From Epiperipatus broadwayi (lineage: Eukaryota > Onychophora > Udeonychophora > Euonychophora > Peripatidae), in the NCBI GenBank assembly GCA_028023455.1, contig JAQFVV010012405.1:5793334-5857333 (forward strand): a DNA stretch of 64,000 nucleotides, in the 5' to 3' direction. The translations under genes were made by a program, and so were the position numbers. Every line of letters starts with the position of its first letter. Within the stretch, counting starts at the first letter, position 1. Shown here one piece after another: positions 48,141 through 61,558 of the stretch. The notes beneath the pieces are model-generated. The model had not been told where the DNA came from and made no database searches. It was given only the letters and a program-made list of their open reading frames with translations.

Positions 48141-51100
48141 CTATATTCTTTTAGTGCAGTTCTATATAAATTTCTTAATTAATGAGAAACTATTTCTGCC
48201 TACTTTACAACGTCCAATGAAATTTTATGAATTACCCTTTAAAAATTACTCTATAATAATTAATTACTATGTTGGAGAGATGTATTGAATTAATTCACAA
48301 TGTTTCTTTATGAATTCTATATTACGACAAGTAAAAAAGATATTAAATGACTTCTCGAACTTGATACATATTTTTCAGAACTATTTCTACCCCATTTGAT
48401 GATTAGGGATTATTCTGAAAAATTCATGTAAATTTCATATCATTTTCATTATCCAATAGCTTACAGATTGCTGTGAAATAATTTGAATTTATATCGCTCT
48501 GCACTAATAATTAATTACTGCATGTATATTCTTCCAAATATGATGCATAATTGAATGTGTCTGCTACAACAAATACTTCTAGAGCTTATAATTAATAGAA
48601 AAATAGTATTTTCTCACTAAATTAAAATTTATAGAACAAATGCAAAAATATAGAACAAACACTAGAGCTGTTTAAAATTTAATTATTAAAAATTTTGTTT
48701 TATTTTTCATAGTAAAATGCTATACAATACTGTAGATGTATATGTTGTAATAATTTTGGACATGAACCATAAAGTTGAATTTGAAATCTGACAATGTTAA
48801 TATCAAAAAAAAAAAAAAATGGAAGTCCAGAAAATATGGCAGACAGCTAATGATAAAGCTATCAATTTAATTCACTTATCCTTTTTATCTCTAACAGTTG
48901 AATGTTGTATATATTGCATTTTTGTTTTAAAATATTCTAGCGTTATAGCCTGCAACAATTTTGTACATAAACCATAAAAACTAGATTTGAAATCTGATAA
49001 TATTGATGTCAAAAAATAAATAAATTTCAAAATAAAAAAACTGATAAAAATAGTAGATATTTAAATCTTAAGCATGAAATCACTAGTCGATGAATGTTAT
49101 TGGCTGAAATAAAATATTGTGACAAGCACTATGTTTAGTGTGCTCTTAAGCAATTTTTATTGTTTTTTTTTTTTTTGAATTTGCACAAATATTATTTTTA
49201 GACTTGATCCAGAGAATAGTATCAAAAATTTGATCAGTATTGAAGTAAGAAAATGATAATTTCTGTAAGAGAAAACTATTTAACTATCAATGTTTTAAAA
49301 CTTAAAAAAAAAGATGAATTAAAAAGTGCACTTATAGCAAAAAGGATTTCAGCTTGAGCAGTTTATGTTGTGACACTACAGATCTAATGGAAACTCATTT
49401 GCTAATTTGGATTAATTAAAAATAAATGGCAGATGATAGTGTCAATAAGGCAATCATTTGTGAAAAACTTAAGTAATTGTTTAGACAATTTTTTGCTAAA
49501 TCTTTTATAATGTTTTTGTGAAGGAATTTATTGTCACTAAAATATGATTCCTTGAAGTCATGAAAAGAATTGAATTGCATAGCTTTACAAGGCATCATGA
49601 GGCTGCTAGAACAAATAAGATATTGCTGAATTTTGTCTTGCAAGAAAGTAGAAGTTTTGAAATCAACTGGCTATGATTTTTTATTAAGATATATAAATTC
49701 ATATTTTAATTTTATGCTTAGATGAATTTCAGTTTCCTTTGAAATATAACTGCAGTATATACAGCAATTTTTTTTATATTTTTATATTTTATTTTTCCTG
49801 TTTAAATAGTTGATTTAATTGATAATTTTGATCTTAATCATGTCGGGAATAATTACCCCTATATATTATATATATATATTTCAGTGACATAATAAATGGC
49901 ATTCTGAAACGTTTTAGCAGCTTCTACCATATTTCATAAGAAGAGATCATCTCTACCCATTGAAAGATGTTTATAATATTGCATTAGGGTTTAATATTGT
50001 ATACATGTATATTTGATAACAAATATATTCAACTTTTAATAACTAATAATTCCACAATCATGGTATTTAAATAGAAAATTGAGCTAACTTTTCTGATGGG
50101 ACTTATCTGATGTTCAGAGGTTGTTTTAAGAAATAGATGTATGAGAGAGGTCAATCTTTGGTCAGCAGCTTATGAGGGTGTTATTAATTAATCCAATTAA
50201 TTGGATTGATTAATAATTATATATATTAAATTTATAACATACATATTTTAATGTTTTAAATTGTTTTACCAAACCAAAAAAATTTTTACATAAAAATTTG
50301 TTCTAAATTTTTAAAAAATAGAAAAAATTAAATCTTGCAATAGTTAGGAAAATAATTTCTTAATGTTTACTTAAAGGTGGATTAAAATAGTTATGGGTTT
50401 ACAATTTTCTATTCCTAGAGGACTACACGTATAGAAATATAATCAATAAGGATTATAGATCAAGCTTGTTCATTCACCACAATTTTCTACTTTTTTTTTT
50501 TTTTTGACTTCAAATGACTATCCTAATGTAGTATCGGTAATTTTTTTTTGGGGGGGGGGGCGGGGAATTCATTATTAGTATACTGGTCTTTTGTGTCCTT
50601 GTTTGATCAGATGCATTTGTTCAATTCATTTGCGTATCTTATCTATTTTATTTTTTTAAATGAGGTCTTCTAATAATATAGAAAAATTATTTTTTTATTT
50701 TGTTATTGTGTGTGCTGTCAATATCTGTAATTTGACTTTTATTCCCAAAAAATCCAGGATTTTTTTTTCTGATTTTTTTTTAATCTATCCTATATCCATT
50801 AAATTTAATTTTAAATTTATATTCTCTTAACTGCTCTTTTTTTTTTTGAACCAAATTAAATCTATCCGCAAAAGTCTAAGCATATGTTTAGCCTTCTACC
50901 CTGAATTTTGAGTTTGTTTTGTTCTAATAATATGTGCATTATATTTTTGATATTTTATAATTTTTCGAGAAATGAAGAATTATATGTTTTTTTGTTTTTT
51001 TTTTATCTTTCAAGCTTATCAAATCTGAAACAGAAATGTGAGTGAAATGGCTTTACCCTTGTGTTGGATACCTTTTATGGCTCATGAGATTGTATACTAA

Positions 51101-53771
51101 TCTGTTTTATTTCATCTAAAATATCATTATCATTACACTAGCTTTGAGATTTCTGCATCTTCTCATCTTAATGATAAATTCTAATCTTTGAATATTTTTT
51201 GCTTTATCTGCCTTTTTATATCAAACTTCTTGTTAATTTAATGGCTTTCTGATTGGGTATAGTAATATAAAACTAAATTACAATTTTTATTCATAACAAT
51301 ATATATTTATTTCTAGTTATAATTTTTGAAAATGGAACAATAATTTCAGTTATATAGTCTTGTGATCTCAAATGTTTCTTGCATAGCGTTTCCCATTGAC
51401 TTTAATTTTACTTTTTGGTACACATGCCACTGCTGATCCATTTATTCATTATTTATCATCAAAACTCTGTTCCTACATATATTCTCCTAGTTTATCTAGG
51501 GATTTTTTTTCTGCCACATAGATGTGTGATTTTCTCAAGACCTTGTTTTGCAGTTTACTGTGAATTATAATGTATTAAACTTTGTGAAATATAAAAAACA
51601 TTTAATTTGTATCACATTTGTCTGTAGCTGTCTATTTTATTATTCATTTAGTTTGTAAATTGCTCAGAAAATTATAACCAGGCTAAATTTTTTATCTTTT
51701 TAAAATTTGATAAAGTTCAAAATTGCTTTTTTTTTTAATGCGAAATCAACAAATTAAAATTATTTTTGAATTGCTTTATCTAACTATTTTCAAGAAGAAA
51801 ATGAAAAAATAAAAATTTATATGTAACAAAAATATATATTTTTTTAATGCTTTTATTTGTGAGAAACAAATATTATAACTGATTTTTTAAATATTTATAT
51901 TGAATTGATATATCTTTTACTTATTGACAATATGATACTGAAATATTTCAGGGTTGTTTAGGCAGTTATCCAGTCTAACAGTGTTAATGGGCCAGATATC
52001 TAAACATGATATTTCAGTAAATTTCAGTGATGCACATTAGATGGCAGTACACTTTTTCTTTTAAAAAATATGCTTTTATTTATTATTCCCTAAAAAGTGC
52101 TTACTATTAATTAAAATAGAAGGAAAAACAAACTGAAGGATGAATCTATTCCTTTTAATTGTTTAGCTAAAATTTGTTTGTTTTTTTAAAAAAAAAGGTT
52201 GTTTTCATGGACGAAATAAATCTTATAAACAAATTTTAATATGTTTGAATTTCATTTTAAAAACTAGAAATATGAAGATTGCTTGTATTCTTAGTTTATA
52301 AATTTGAATATGAATAGTTATAAAAAGTCTACTGCAAAATATACAATTATCAAGGAATAAAAAATAATAATACATATAACAAATATTTTGTAAAAAATAC
52401 TTCTATTTAATTTTTTATTTAACACAGTAAAAACTAAAAAAAACAAAAAACAAGTTTTTTTCTTGCACCACAATTTGGGTCAGTCTATTTAATTTGAAAT
52501 AAAAGTTGGAGATGTCTGTAAATTAATTAATTCAATCATAATTTTTAGTGTATAAATAAAAGCACTTACATATATTATTTTTAATATTAATTGTAAATTC
52601 AGTCTTATTAAGCAACATTATATCTCTTTCCTATTTTTATTTATAAAGTTTTTGTTTTTTTTTCTGAATTAGTATTATTTATTTTTTAATGTACTGAACA
52701 GTTTTATAATTCATCTATTAATTTACATATTTTAAAAAACCCTTTAAGTAAAAAAATAAACACCATTTTTTTTAAATTTATTTAAACATTATTAAAAATG
52801 ATTGTTTTCTATTTTTTTGTAAATTTATGAACAATCACTAGTTTTATTTATATTTGTTTTGCTTATTGTATTCCCTTTAATTGGAATATAAATTTTGAAA
52901 ATAAATTAAAACCAAAGAATAGATAAATTTATTTGTGTGTTTTTTAAAACATATTATTTTTATTCAATATAAATAAATATATTAAATTGTAAATGGTTAT
53001 TGATAAATTTAACAATAGTTTGATAAAAATTTCTAATGAACTCAATTCATTGATTAAGATAATAATTATTCATCTGTTTACACATGGAAATATTCCTAAA
53101 TAATAAAAACTGTGGATATATAAAATTATAAAACATACATGTAAATTAATTATTGCATATTCAGGGTGCATAGGATCAGAGAATATTGGGGGAGGGGTAT
53201 TGGCATTTATGCCTTTTTCTGAGTGTTTGCCTTTGATGTAAATATATGTGCTTGCATCATTTTTTAGAAATATATATATTAAAGCAAATTAATATAAAAA
53301 ACTATTCAATAATTATTTACTTTTATATATTCTTAACACATAATATTCACTATGTGTATATATATATTTCATGTTTCTAATTTAAACACATACTCAAATA
53401 TATGAATATATTCAATTAACAAGTAGCTTGAAGCCACCCTATATATCAGGCATTCAAGAAAACTTAGGAAATAGAAAATGAAATATCTGCACAGAAAAGC
53501 TTTCAAAATCAATAAATGTGAAACAGTTAATTGGTAAAAAGTATTAAAAATCCATTTAGATACATTAGAAATTTTCTGGTTTAATGGCTTTTAGTAACTT
53601 TACATATATATATATATATATTGCATAATGTCATACAGATGTTTATAATTCATTAATAGCCTGGAAAGAATTTAATTAACACTATCTTTAAGATATAGAA
53701 ATTATTTCTTTTTACAACACTAATTATTCCGCAGTTTATTTTTTGGCATCATATATATGCCTGAACATATT
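48141..53771. other. AT-rich intronic DNA
   Basis: Poly-T/poly-G runs occur near 50543-50566. No gene or transposon was recognised. The frame at 49416-49643 (minus) has no family signature. Confidence 0.5.
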
Positions 53772-53772
53772 C

Positions 53773-53829
53773 AAACAGGCAAAACTCTCCATACTGTATT
53801 GCCAATGTATGGTGATCATGTGATTATTA
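53773..53829. mobile_element. Deleted copy of the foldback MITE
   Basis: It contains AGGCAAAACTCTCCATACTG, the complement of the right end of the 485-806 element. Then comes GGTGATCATGTGATT, which follows that element at 845-859. The two pieces are closer together here, so the middle is missing. Confidence 0.6.
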
Positions 53830-53865
53830 TTTATCTCAGATATATTTCAATTTTTGAGTAATATA

Positions 53866-54986
53866 CAGTGCTGGACAGAATATTGGAAATATTTTAATAT
53901 ATTATTAGTAAGATATATGCCCATCATTTGCATGTAGAGTTATTGGTAGTCTGTATGGAATGGAATTATATAATCATATTTAAAGAAATGTTAACATTTA
54001 TTATAGAAAAAAAGTTTTCAATTTTTTTTTTTTTTTTTTGAGAAATGTTTTATACATCCCCCAAAAAATAGCTGCAGAAATTCAGTAATATTTAGATTAG
54101 GTATTTGGGAAACTATGGAAGATATCTAACAATATATGTGTGTTTTCCAAACCAACATGTCTTCACAAGCTATATGAATTAAAATATTCTCATTTTAGAA
54201 GATGGCAGTGATGTGACATAGGACATACTTGATCCATTACATTTTTTCTATGATCTATAACCGATACATCTATGCAGAGCAATGATTGGATGAAGAGCAC
54301 ACTTTGATACAGTGGTCCAACAAATCAAGATAGTTTTACCATGGTGTTTCCTAGTTGGAAGAAATCACTCTTATTGATTAGAGGGTTTGGGTGGATGGGG
54401 GTGATAATGTTTGGAAAAGTATAATGACTGAGATTTTTTCACATCTTAGTATAAATACCTCAACAATCACTTCTGAATATATTGCTAGAACAAATTGGCA
54501 ATTAGATTCTAAAGAAACATTTTTATAAACTTACAAATATGTTTACCCATTCACATATCAATATCATAAATGTTCAACATATGAAACTGCTATTGGATCT
54601 TTGAATAGAACTAGAGGAGACAAAAATCAAAAATTTATTTTTTTAATTTCTATTCATAAAGTTGTTTGTACCTTTCAACTTTAATTTTGGTTATAGCAAG
54701 TTTTATTTTCCAATCTTGAAGTTCATAAATCTTGAAACATTAAACATTTCAGCTATTTTGAACATCTCTAATAATTTGCCTCTCTTTAAACTTAGTCAAA
54801 TTTCTTTTTTTTTCTTACAGGGTTATGAAATTTCCTATTAATTTTTTTTTACAATATTCTTAGGATTTTTTTTTTTTTTTTTATGTAAAATAAAAAATGT
54901 TATGTTGATATATTAATTTTGTGCTGTGTTATTTACAATATATTGTTAATATGAATGGCATTCCTGTTATTTTGTTTGCTGCAGTG
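53866..54986. mobile_element. Tc1/mariner-like remnant
   Basis: The left end is CAGTGCTGGACAGAATATTGG and the complement of the right end is CACTGCAGCAAACAAAATAAC, each next to TA. CAGTGCTGGACA...ATTGGA is typical of Tc1-type termini. Near 54290-54420 + strand frames carry weak traces of the transposase core (QWSNKSR like the WSDESRF motif, then VWVDGG). Heavy frameshifting makes the coding trace uncertain. Confidence 0.5.
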
Positions 54987-54988
54987 TA

Positions 54989-56489
54989 TATGCCAAATTA
55001 TGAAATATCAAAATATACTGATTATATTGTCATTTAAAAATGTGGAAAAAAAATAAATAAAGAATCAATGGAAACAATATTATATCGATTATCCCTAAAA
55101 TAAGAAAATGAAATTGATGTTAGTAGAATATTTTTTTGTATATGGGAAAAGTTTTACATTTTCAAAGTAAAGAATAGCAATAAATAATATATCATACAAC
55201 TGGATTAAAAACCATTGAATTTCCAAAAAATAGGAATTGAAACAAAATATCTAAAGTTGAGATGAAAGATTAATTGATTCATTGGTTTTTTAAATATTGA
55301 TAATAGTTGTTTTGTTTTTATTTGTTAGTTATTTAAACTGAGAAAAAAAATTAATAATAAAAATCTCTTTTTTAAAAAAATTTTTTATGTTCATCCTTGG
55401 TCTTGAGTTTTTGTGCATATTAATAATAATAATAATAATATATAATTAATCCTGCAAGTTTTAGTAAAATTACTCTCATTGTTGTTCTTTCTACTTTAGT
55501 CAGAAAGTATTTATAAATTTATATCTATACATACATTTATTCTGGTACCTTTACATATATTTTATTCTCTGCGAATAGAAACCGAAAAAGTAAATAAAAA
55601 TAAATTGATGAGAAACAAAAAACATACAAAATAAATATTATTTTGCATTTTGAATCAGAATTAGCCTTAAACAATTGCAAGTTTTGTTTTATAGTGATTA
55701 ATCATGATAGAAGATATGAATTCTTTATTGTGATTGTATATAATATATTGTCATTGTATATAATAGTGCATCAATACACTTTTCCTCAGCATTTGATAAT
55801 AAAGTAATTTAACAGATCTAGAATTGCAAATAGTTTTGACTAAAATTTATGATGGTGGCCTCAGCAGTCACAAATACAAGCCTTGCCAATATGATATGAA
55901 AGTAATTTATCAATCAAACTTTTGATTTTGGTAGGAGGCAGTTAATAGCAATTGATCCAGGTAATAACTGAATCTTTCCCAATATATAGGTGATATGTAA
56001 AGCTTTGATAGGACACAAACTATAGAAACAATTTCAGATTAATTGCTCTCTTTTAGTTTTCTTTATTAGCTTATTAATCCCTGGAAGAATTCTCAAGGAA
56101 AAAAATAAATATTATATTTCAGTATCTTTTTAAAAGATATTAGAGATTTATCTGCTAAAGCTCTACCAAAAATATTTCAAGACAAAAACTCATCTGGAAT
56201 ATAGCTGCATGTTTTGTCAATAAAGCACCTCATGAGAGTGAATTAACATATACACTCTTTTTATTTCATATTGAAACTTGATGTTATGATTCTGCTAAAT
56301 TATCTTTGAAGTTATTACAAAGATTCTGCTGCTGATGTGTTACATGTAAAAAGCCTTATTGTTTGATTATACAAAGAGCACATTATATTATAAAACATCT
56401 TGTAATATATCATATGTTTTTGTTGAAGTGATCCCCTATAGTGCAAATTTAAAGATTGTCAAAAATCTTGTATAAGTATATCAGGATCA
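54989..56489. other. AT-rich intronic DNA
   Basis: A TAA microsatellite is at 55421-55441. No genes were recognised. Confidence 0.5.
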
Positions 56490-56860
56490 TTATTTTCAGC
56501 CATTATCGATCCATTCATTGCATGATGATTTATCCAAGTTTGATCTACTTTTTCCTATTTCTAGCTTCTCTTTGTATTATGCCCAGCAAAGTTCCAAATT
56601 TCATCAATTCATCTCATATGTGATCTCTTTTTAAGTCTTTTACAATCTCTTGGGATCCAAATGAAGATTTTCGCTATTCATCTATTATAATTTCTTCTAG
56701 CAATATATCTAGCCCAGCTTCACTTAAAACTTAATTCTTTCAATGAGTCAATAATATCTGTTTATTTTCTCATCCATGTATTTCGTTTTTAATCCTTTCT
56801 TATCACTCTTAACATTCATTTCTCCACACTTCATTGGGCAGTCTGAAGTCTCTCTATTGT
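56490..56860 (-). mobile_element. RTE-like LINE copy 3, 5'-truncated
   Basis: It matches the last 370 bp of copy 1 (21290-21650): ATTATCGATCCA, GCATGATGA, CTCATATGTGATCTCTTTTT, TCTCTTGGGA and CATTTCTCCACACTT appear in the same order. Only the C-terminal tail region is present, as expected of 5'-truncated LINE insertions. Confidence 0.8.
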
Positions 56861-58001
56861 TTTTCAAATATCTTTTATTCACTTTGTTATTCTTATTAAA
56901 AGCTAAACAAAAGTTTTTATTTTATTTTGTTTATTTATTTTTATTTGTTCTTAACTGAAGAAAATCGTCTTTTTGTATAAAGTTCACTTATTAATGATTT
57001 TAGATAAAATTACAAAATATGAAAGCATGAAAAATATTTACATATTAATTTAAAACAAAAAATCCATTGAATATTTAAGTATTTATTCACTTTTTATTTT
57101 GATTTTACAGCAAGCTATATATATATATGTATAAAGCAACTGAAACGTGATATTTTCATTAATGAAATATGTTATTATATCTAGAATTATTTATATTTCA
57201 TATGTGACGAAATTATGGAACATTTTACAGTGCCTGGAGCAATATTAAGTCATTTCTCATGGAGAAAAACATTCAAGTTCTCAGAGAAATATCACTGGAG
57301 AATATTTTTGATGTCCAATTTTTGTTTGAATATGGCTCATAAATATAATGAATTATACTGTTGCTAAGCTTCAAGGATTTTTTTTCTTAGGTTTATTAAT
57401 AACTTGTAATATTATTAAATTATAATTGATTAATTAACAATAACAAAAATATTTAACTATAATTTTATTTGCACAACATGCTAATTCCATTGGTAAGCAC
57501 CAATCATTTGCATTGGAGATCAAATCGATTTTTTTAAAACAAAATTTATTGCCAACTTTGTTTATTCACCTTATTTGAAATGTCATGGCTTTAATAAATA
57601 TTTTTATTATTATTTTAAATAAACTATTTTTAAATCACTTTTATTAGTCTAATAAAAAACCACAAAAAAAAAAAATCTATGTGACACATGCAACCCATGT
57701 GTCACACAGTCAGAACTCCTGATGTAATGAGAAAAGAAAAATTTTCTGGAATTTGATACCAACTAAATATTTTCTTATTCCTCTTGCCCCAAATAATTCC
57801 TTTATTCTAATAAGCAGTTACAAAGAAAATTGTCAAATAAATTCAAAAATAGAAAGTCACATAAAGATATTAAATAAAATAATGTATACAATTCTCTTGT
57901 CCTATTGTATATTATGTATGAAAGCATACACCATACACACATTTTATACATACAGTATAAATTTATATTATGTAAGTATATGTTGTGTTATATTTTTTAA
58001 G
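56861..58001. other. AT-rich intron up to the ETFA acceptor
   Basis: Nothing recognised apart from the splice acceptor at the end. Confidence 0.5.
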
Positions 58002-58112
58002 GAAATGCTATTATGACATTAAAAAGCAATGATCCTGTCAAAGTTTTAAGTATTAGAGGTACATCATTTGAAGCAGCAAACGCAGAAGGCGGAAGTGCTG
58101 CAAAAGAAAATG
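58002..58112 (+). CDS. ETFA: ETFA next internal exon
   Basis: This exon continues ETFA directly after the exon at 41861-41960. Its 111 bp start with GA, completing the split glycine, and read NAIMTLKSNDPVKVLSIRG and then GTSFEAANAEGGSAAKEN. This matches the segment after TIYAG in animal ETFA, including the RGT-F pattern and the small-residue GGSA segment that lies before the C-terminal FAD-binding domain. The acceptor is TTTTTTAAG and the donor is GTATGT at 58113. The exon ends in phase 1. An open frame runs on for about 80 bases past the donor, but the residues there are hydrophobic AT-rich translation unlike ETFA, so the splice call is preferred. The FAD-binding C-terminal exons must lie beyond 64000 or be undetected. 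Confidence 0.93.
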
Positions 58113-59231
58113 GTATGTTTAAACTTTTTTTTTTCCTGATAATTTTAAACTTGGAAAATATTTTCATTACTATAAGTTTTAATATTTATGATTGATTTTA
58201 AAATAAACATTTATAAAATTATAGAATAATATAAAGTAGATTTAGTTTTAAGATCTTTTTTTTTTTTAAACTTTAATATGGGATTATTGATAAAGTAATT
58301 AACCAAAATAAGTCTCTATCAATAATTGTAGAGATGAATACAAAGAAAAATATAAATGACTTAATATGAAGAATAAATTAATATAGACTACAGGAATAAT
58401 TATAATGATTCATAAACAGTATTATAAAGAAAGTTTGGACTATAAATTAAATGTTATGTATGCTGCCCTTTCAAGAATTCAATTCGATTTTCTGATAAGT
58501 TTATTGATGATATTAAATTCACAAACACATTAATGAAATTCAGCATATCCTTGATTAATTATATCATAATAGTTCAAAATTCAAATTGATGTAAGTTATA
58601 GATACAATTCCAAATTTTTGTGTAAGTTATTATTCCCCATTGTGTCATAAGTTATGAGAGGTGTGTGTATATATGTGATTACTTAATAGAAAACAGTTTA
58701 GTTATAAATATTTATTAACATATGGTAACATTCATTTTTCAAACTTATATATAAATTAATAAAATAGAATTTTTAAAAAATGAGGAAATATATAAAATAA
58801 TGGCAATGAATGCATATTTGATATGTTCAATGCAAATGCATTTTTGTATTAAAACAGATATAAATAATAGGAGACATTAGGAATGATAATCTTAATTTAA
58901 GTTTTTTTGGTTGAAATATTTTTTCTTAAAAACAAAATAATAATTAACACTATTTATGAATTAATAGATAAAAAAAAATTAATGAAGCATGTTATTTCTT
59001 TAATAATATATGAGATAGATGGATGACACAGCCTTGCCATTATCCATTCTACAAATAGCAAGCATTATCTTGTGAAATGAATTATCTCCAGATCAAAGTC
59101 AGATTCCATTTTGATGAATTTTTAATTAAAGACAACAATTTTTAATCCTTATGTTAAATAAGCAAAGTAGATATAAAAAGAACCGAGTTAAATTTTTTAA
59201 TAAAATATAATAATATTTTGTTGGCTTAATG

Positions 59232-59957
59232 CAGGGGTCAGCAAACTTTTTAATATGAAGGGCCATTTGCCCCCTCCTCCCATTAAAGAGTTGCCACGAA
59301 TGAGGTACCCCCCTCCATTAAAGAACTTCAAGGAAAGAAATAAAAATGTTTCTGAAAACTACGAATTTTTGAATGGCTGTGGATATTTTTGAACATTTAT
59401 TTTAGTAATAGAACATAATAGAATCTCTATACATCTTAGCAAAAATAAAAATTACTTTGAGTTTGATTTGTTCACAAATATCTAATATATTGAATATTCA
59501 TCATGTACAATAATTACTATTCTGTAATAAGGCTGAATTCAATAAACATTGTAATGCACATTTTTTCTCTCCTAAAGTCATCAAAATATTTATTTGCAAA
59601 TTACAAGAGGAAATAGAAAAATAACTATCTGAAGGGACTATTTCCATCATCTATGAGTGAATGCTGAATGTATAGAAAATTTTAAACTTGATTTAAACTT
59701 TCCAAATACAAACAACTTGTTAGTAATAACATACTAACCTGTGCTGTCTATTTGTGTGTTATTACTAACAAGTTTGTATTTGGAAAGTTCAAATAAAGTT
59801 TAAAATTTTCTATGCATTCAACATACAGTCATAGCTTATGGAAACGGTTCAACATATCTCATGAAATAAAAAAAATGTGTTCATTACGATCAAAAAGACC
59901 ATGAGTGTAGAATCAAAAAGCCTATTTGGCTCATGAGCTGTAGTTGGCCAATCCCTG
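59232..59957. mobile_element. hAT-type MITE with large internal hairpin
   Basis: The left end is CAGGGGTCAGCAAACTTTTT, followed by AAGGGCCA. The complement of the right end is CAGGGATTGGCCAACTACAG. The flanks GCTTAATG (59224-59231) and GCTTAAGA (59958-59965) agree at 6 of 8 positions, consistent with an aged hAT 8-bp duplication. Inside, 59666-59731 and 59757-59819 form a long stem. No transposase was found. Confidence 0.8.
59666..59819. repeat. Hairpin of about 60 bp per arm inside the hAT MITE
   Basis: The left arm includes CAACTTGTTAGTAATAACA and CTTTCCAAATACAAAC. The right arm is the complement with a few mismatches and short indels, and the loop is about 25 nt. It may be part of the MITE or a nested foldback. 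Confidence 0.8.
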
Positions 59958-61517
59958 GCTTAAGAGAGTCTATAATTTTATTATTGTACTTTATCTAATT
60001 TAATAAACAAAAATGTTGTCCTTAAAATATTTTATTGCATATTTTTGTTTTGCTTTTACCAATTGTCAATATGGTATTTCTTTTTGAATAGTGTGAAATC
60101 AATTATGATAATTCTCTGTAAATTGTACACATTCCAATTTAGCCTTGTGACACCATTGCAATAGTGTGATGCATAATTAGATAGTTATATTTAAGAATTA
60201 AAAATATTAAGCATATATATATAATTGTCTGCAGACATAAATTCCATACAATATCATTTTTCTTAGTTTCCTCATTAACTTTCTATATTTAATGTATATC
60301 TAACGAATTATAGTGTTCTTTCTTTGTTAACAGTATTTTAATATTTTGTTATTACTAATTTATTCCGTGACTTTAATACTAATGATATTAATAATTTATA
60401 GCTTTCAAATCATTTGGATTATTTTTGATAGGAAAGTTTTTACAGATGAGTAGAGATATGTATATGCGTGTGTGTATGTACAAAGATTAAAATTTTAAAC
60501 TTTACAAATATATTAAGAGGTTTTTTTTAAAAATAATTTGTGTTTTCTGTGTAAAGAATGGTTTTTCTTATATATTATTTAAGTTCAATTTTTCTTATTT
60601 TATTTGAAAATTAACAAAGGAATGTCCAGGTTGAGAGAGAAATATGGAGTCAAGTTTAACTTAACTTCAGTGTGTGAAATTTGGGGAGATGATAACAATG
60701 ACTCATTAATACGTTTTTAAAATTACAGAGACAACAGATCGTTTGGACCACAGCTGCACTAATAAAGTATAAATTATGGATAATGTGGGCATATCAGTAA
60801 TGATATATGTGTAATGTTATCAAATGATCAGTATACATATATAGTCTGAAAATTAAGACAGTTGGCAGAATAAGTCTTATTGCCTCTTAGAAGTCCCGCA
60901 TCATTTTTTTTTTTTTACAAATAATGGTGGGGTATTGTATTTGAGGGTGCCTTTTTGGCTACCCAAGGAACTCCATGCACATTCAGAAGAGTTAAAATCT
61001 AAATGGAAATAACATAGCATTCTATGGCTGATCTCCAAATTCCAAAGAAGACTTCGAATCCTATTATTGTTTTACCTGTGCCTTTGCTGAATTCAAATAA
61101 AAACACAGATGCTGAAATTTATAATTAAAAACAGAAATATCCATTTGTCTGTGGAAAATAATCATATCCAGAGCAGAAAGCAGAAGGAATGAAGAATCAT
61201 CCTAGTATTAAAATAGTCCCTAAAGAAACACAAGTTATTTCACAGCATCATCATTGCAGTAAAACAGAAGAATTGCAAGCCCAAGCCGAAAATAGAACTT
61301 TTCCAGTAAACCGATGTAATTGATAAATTTGACATGTTAAACAGTAGTATGTAGCTGAATTTAAATCCTTAACCTTAATAACCTTAAACAAACTAACTTC
61401 AAAAATGAAATTCATCAGACTCATTGAAACTGCCTCTACATCGAAAATAAAAGAACTTGGTAATATCAATTTTGTTATTTCAATAATTAATAAGTATTCT
61501 CTTTTAAATAAATCTGT

Positions 61518-61558
61518 TTATCTCTCTCTCTCTCTCTGTCTCTCTCTCTCTCTCTGAG
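61518..61558. repeat. (TC)n microsatellite
   Basis: A near-pure CT tract has a single G interruption (CTGTCT) in the middle. Confidence 0.9.

Larger units (their letters stand above)
41961..58001 (+). other. ETFA: ETFA intron between the two recognised exons (16,041 bp)
   Basis: The intron starts with GTAGGT and ends with TTTTTTAAG, both in phase 1. It contains an RTE-like LINE (42.6-45.3 kb), a pogo/Tigger-like element (47.3-48.1 kb), a foldback MITE remnant (53.8 kb), a Tc1-like remnant (53.9-55.0 kb) and a LINE 3' fragment (56.5-56.9 kb). No further ETFA peptide was seen in it, and the two exon peptides are contiguous in the family, so no exon is expected between them. Confidence 0.85.

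Noticed and set aside
50543-50566. Poly-T/poly-G run as a G-quadruplex or regulatory site
   Set aside because: A single uninterrupted G run is more likely a slippage tract, or even a sequencing artefact.
58013-58195. Open frame read as a single-exon gene
   Set aside because: Its first part is the ETFA exon, and the rest after 58112 is intron translation.
61023-61320. Possible processed pseudogene starting MADLQIPKKTS
   Set aside because: The frame is interrupted several times, no family is recognised and there is no poly-A tail. Kept only as a remark in the intron entry.
61251-61469. 72-codon minus-strand frame
   Set aside because: It has no motif, overlaps the weak + strand frame and looks like chance.
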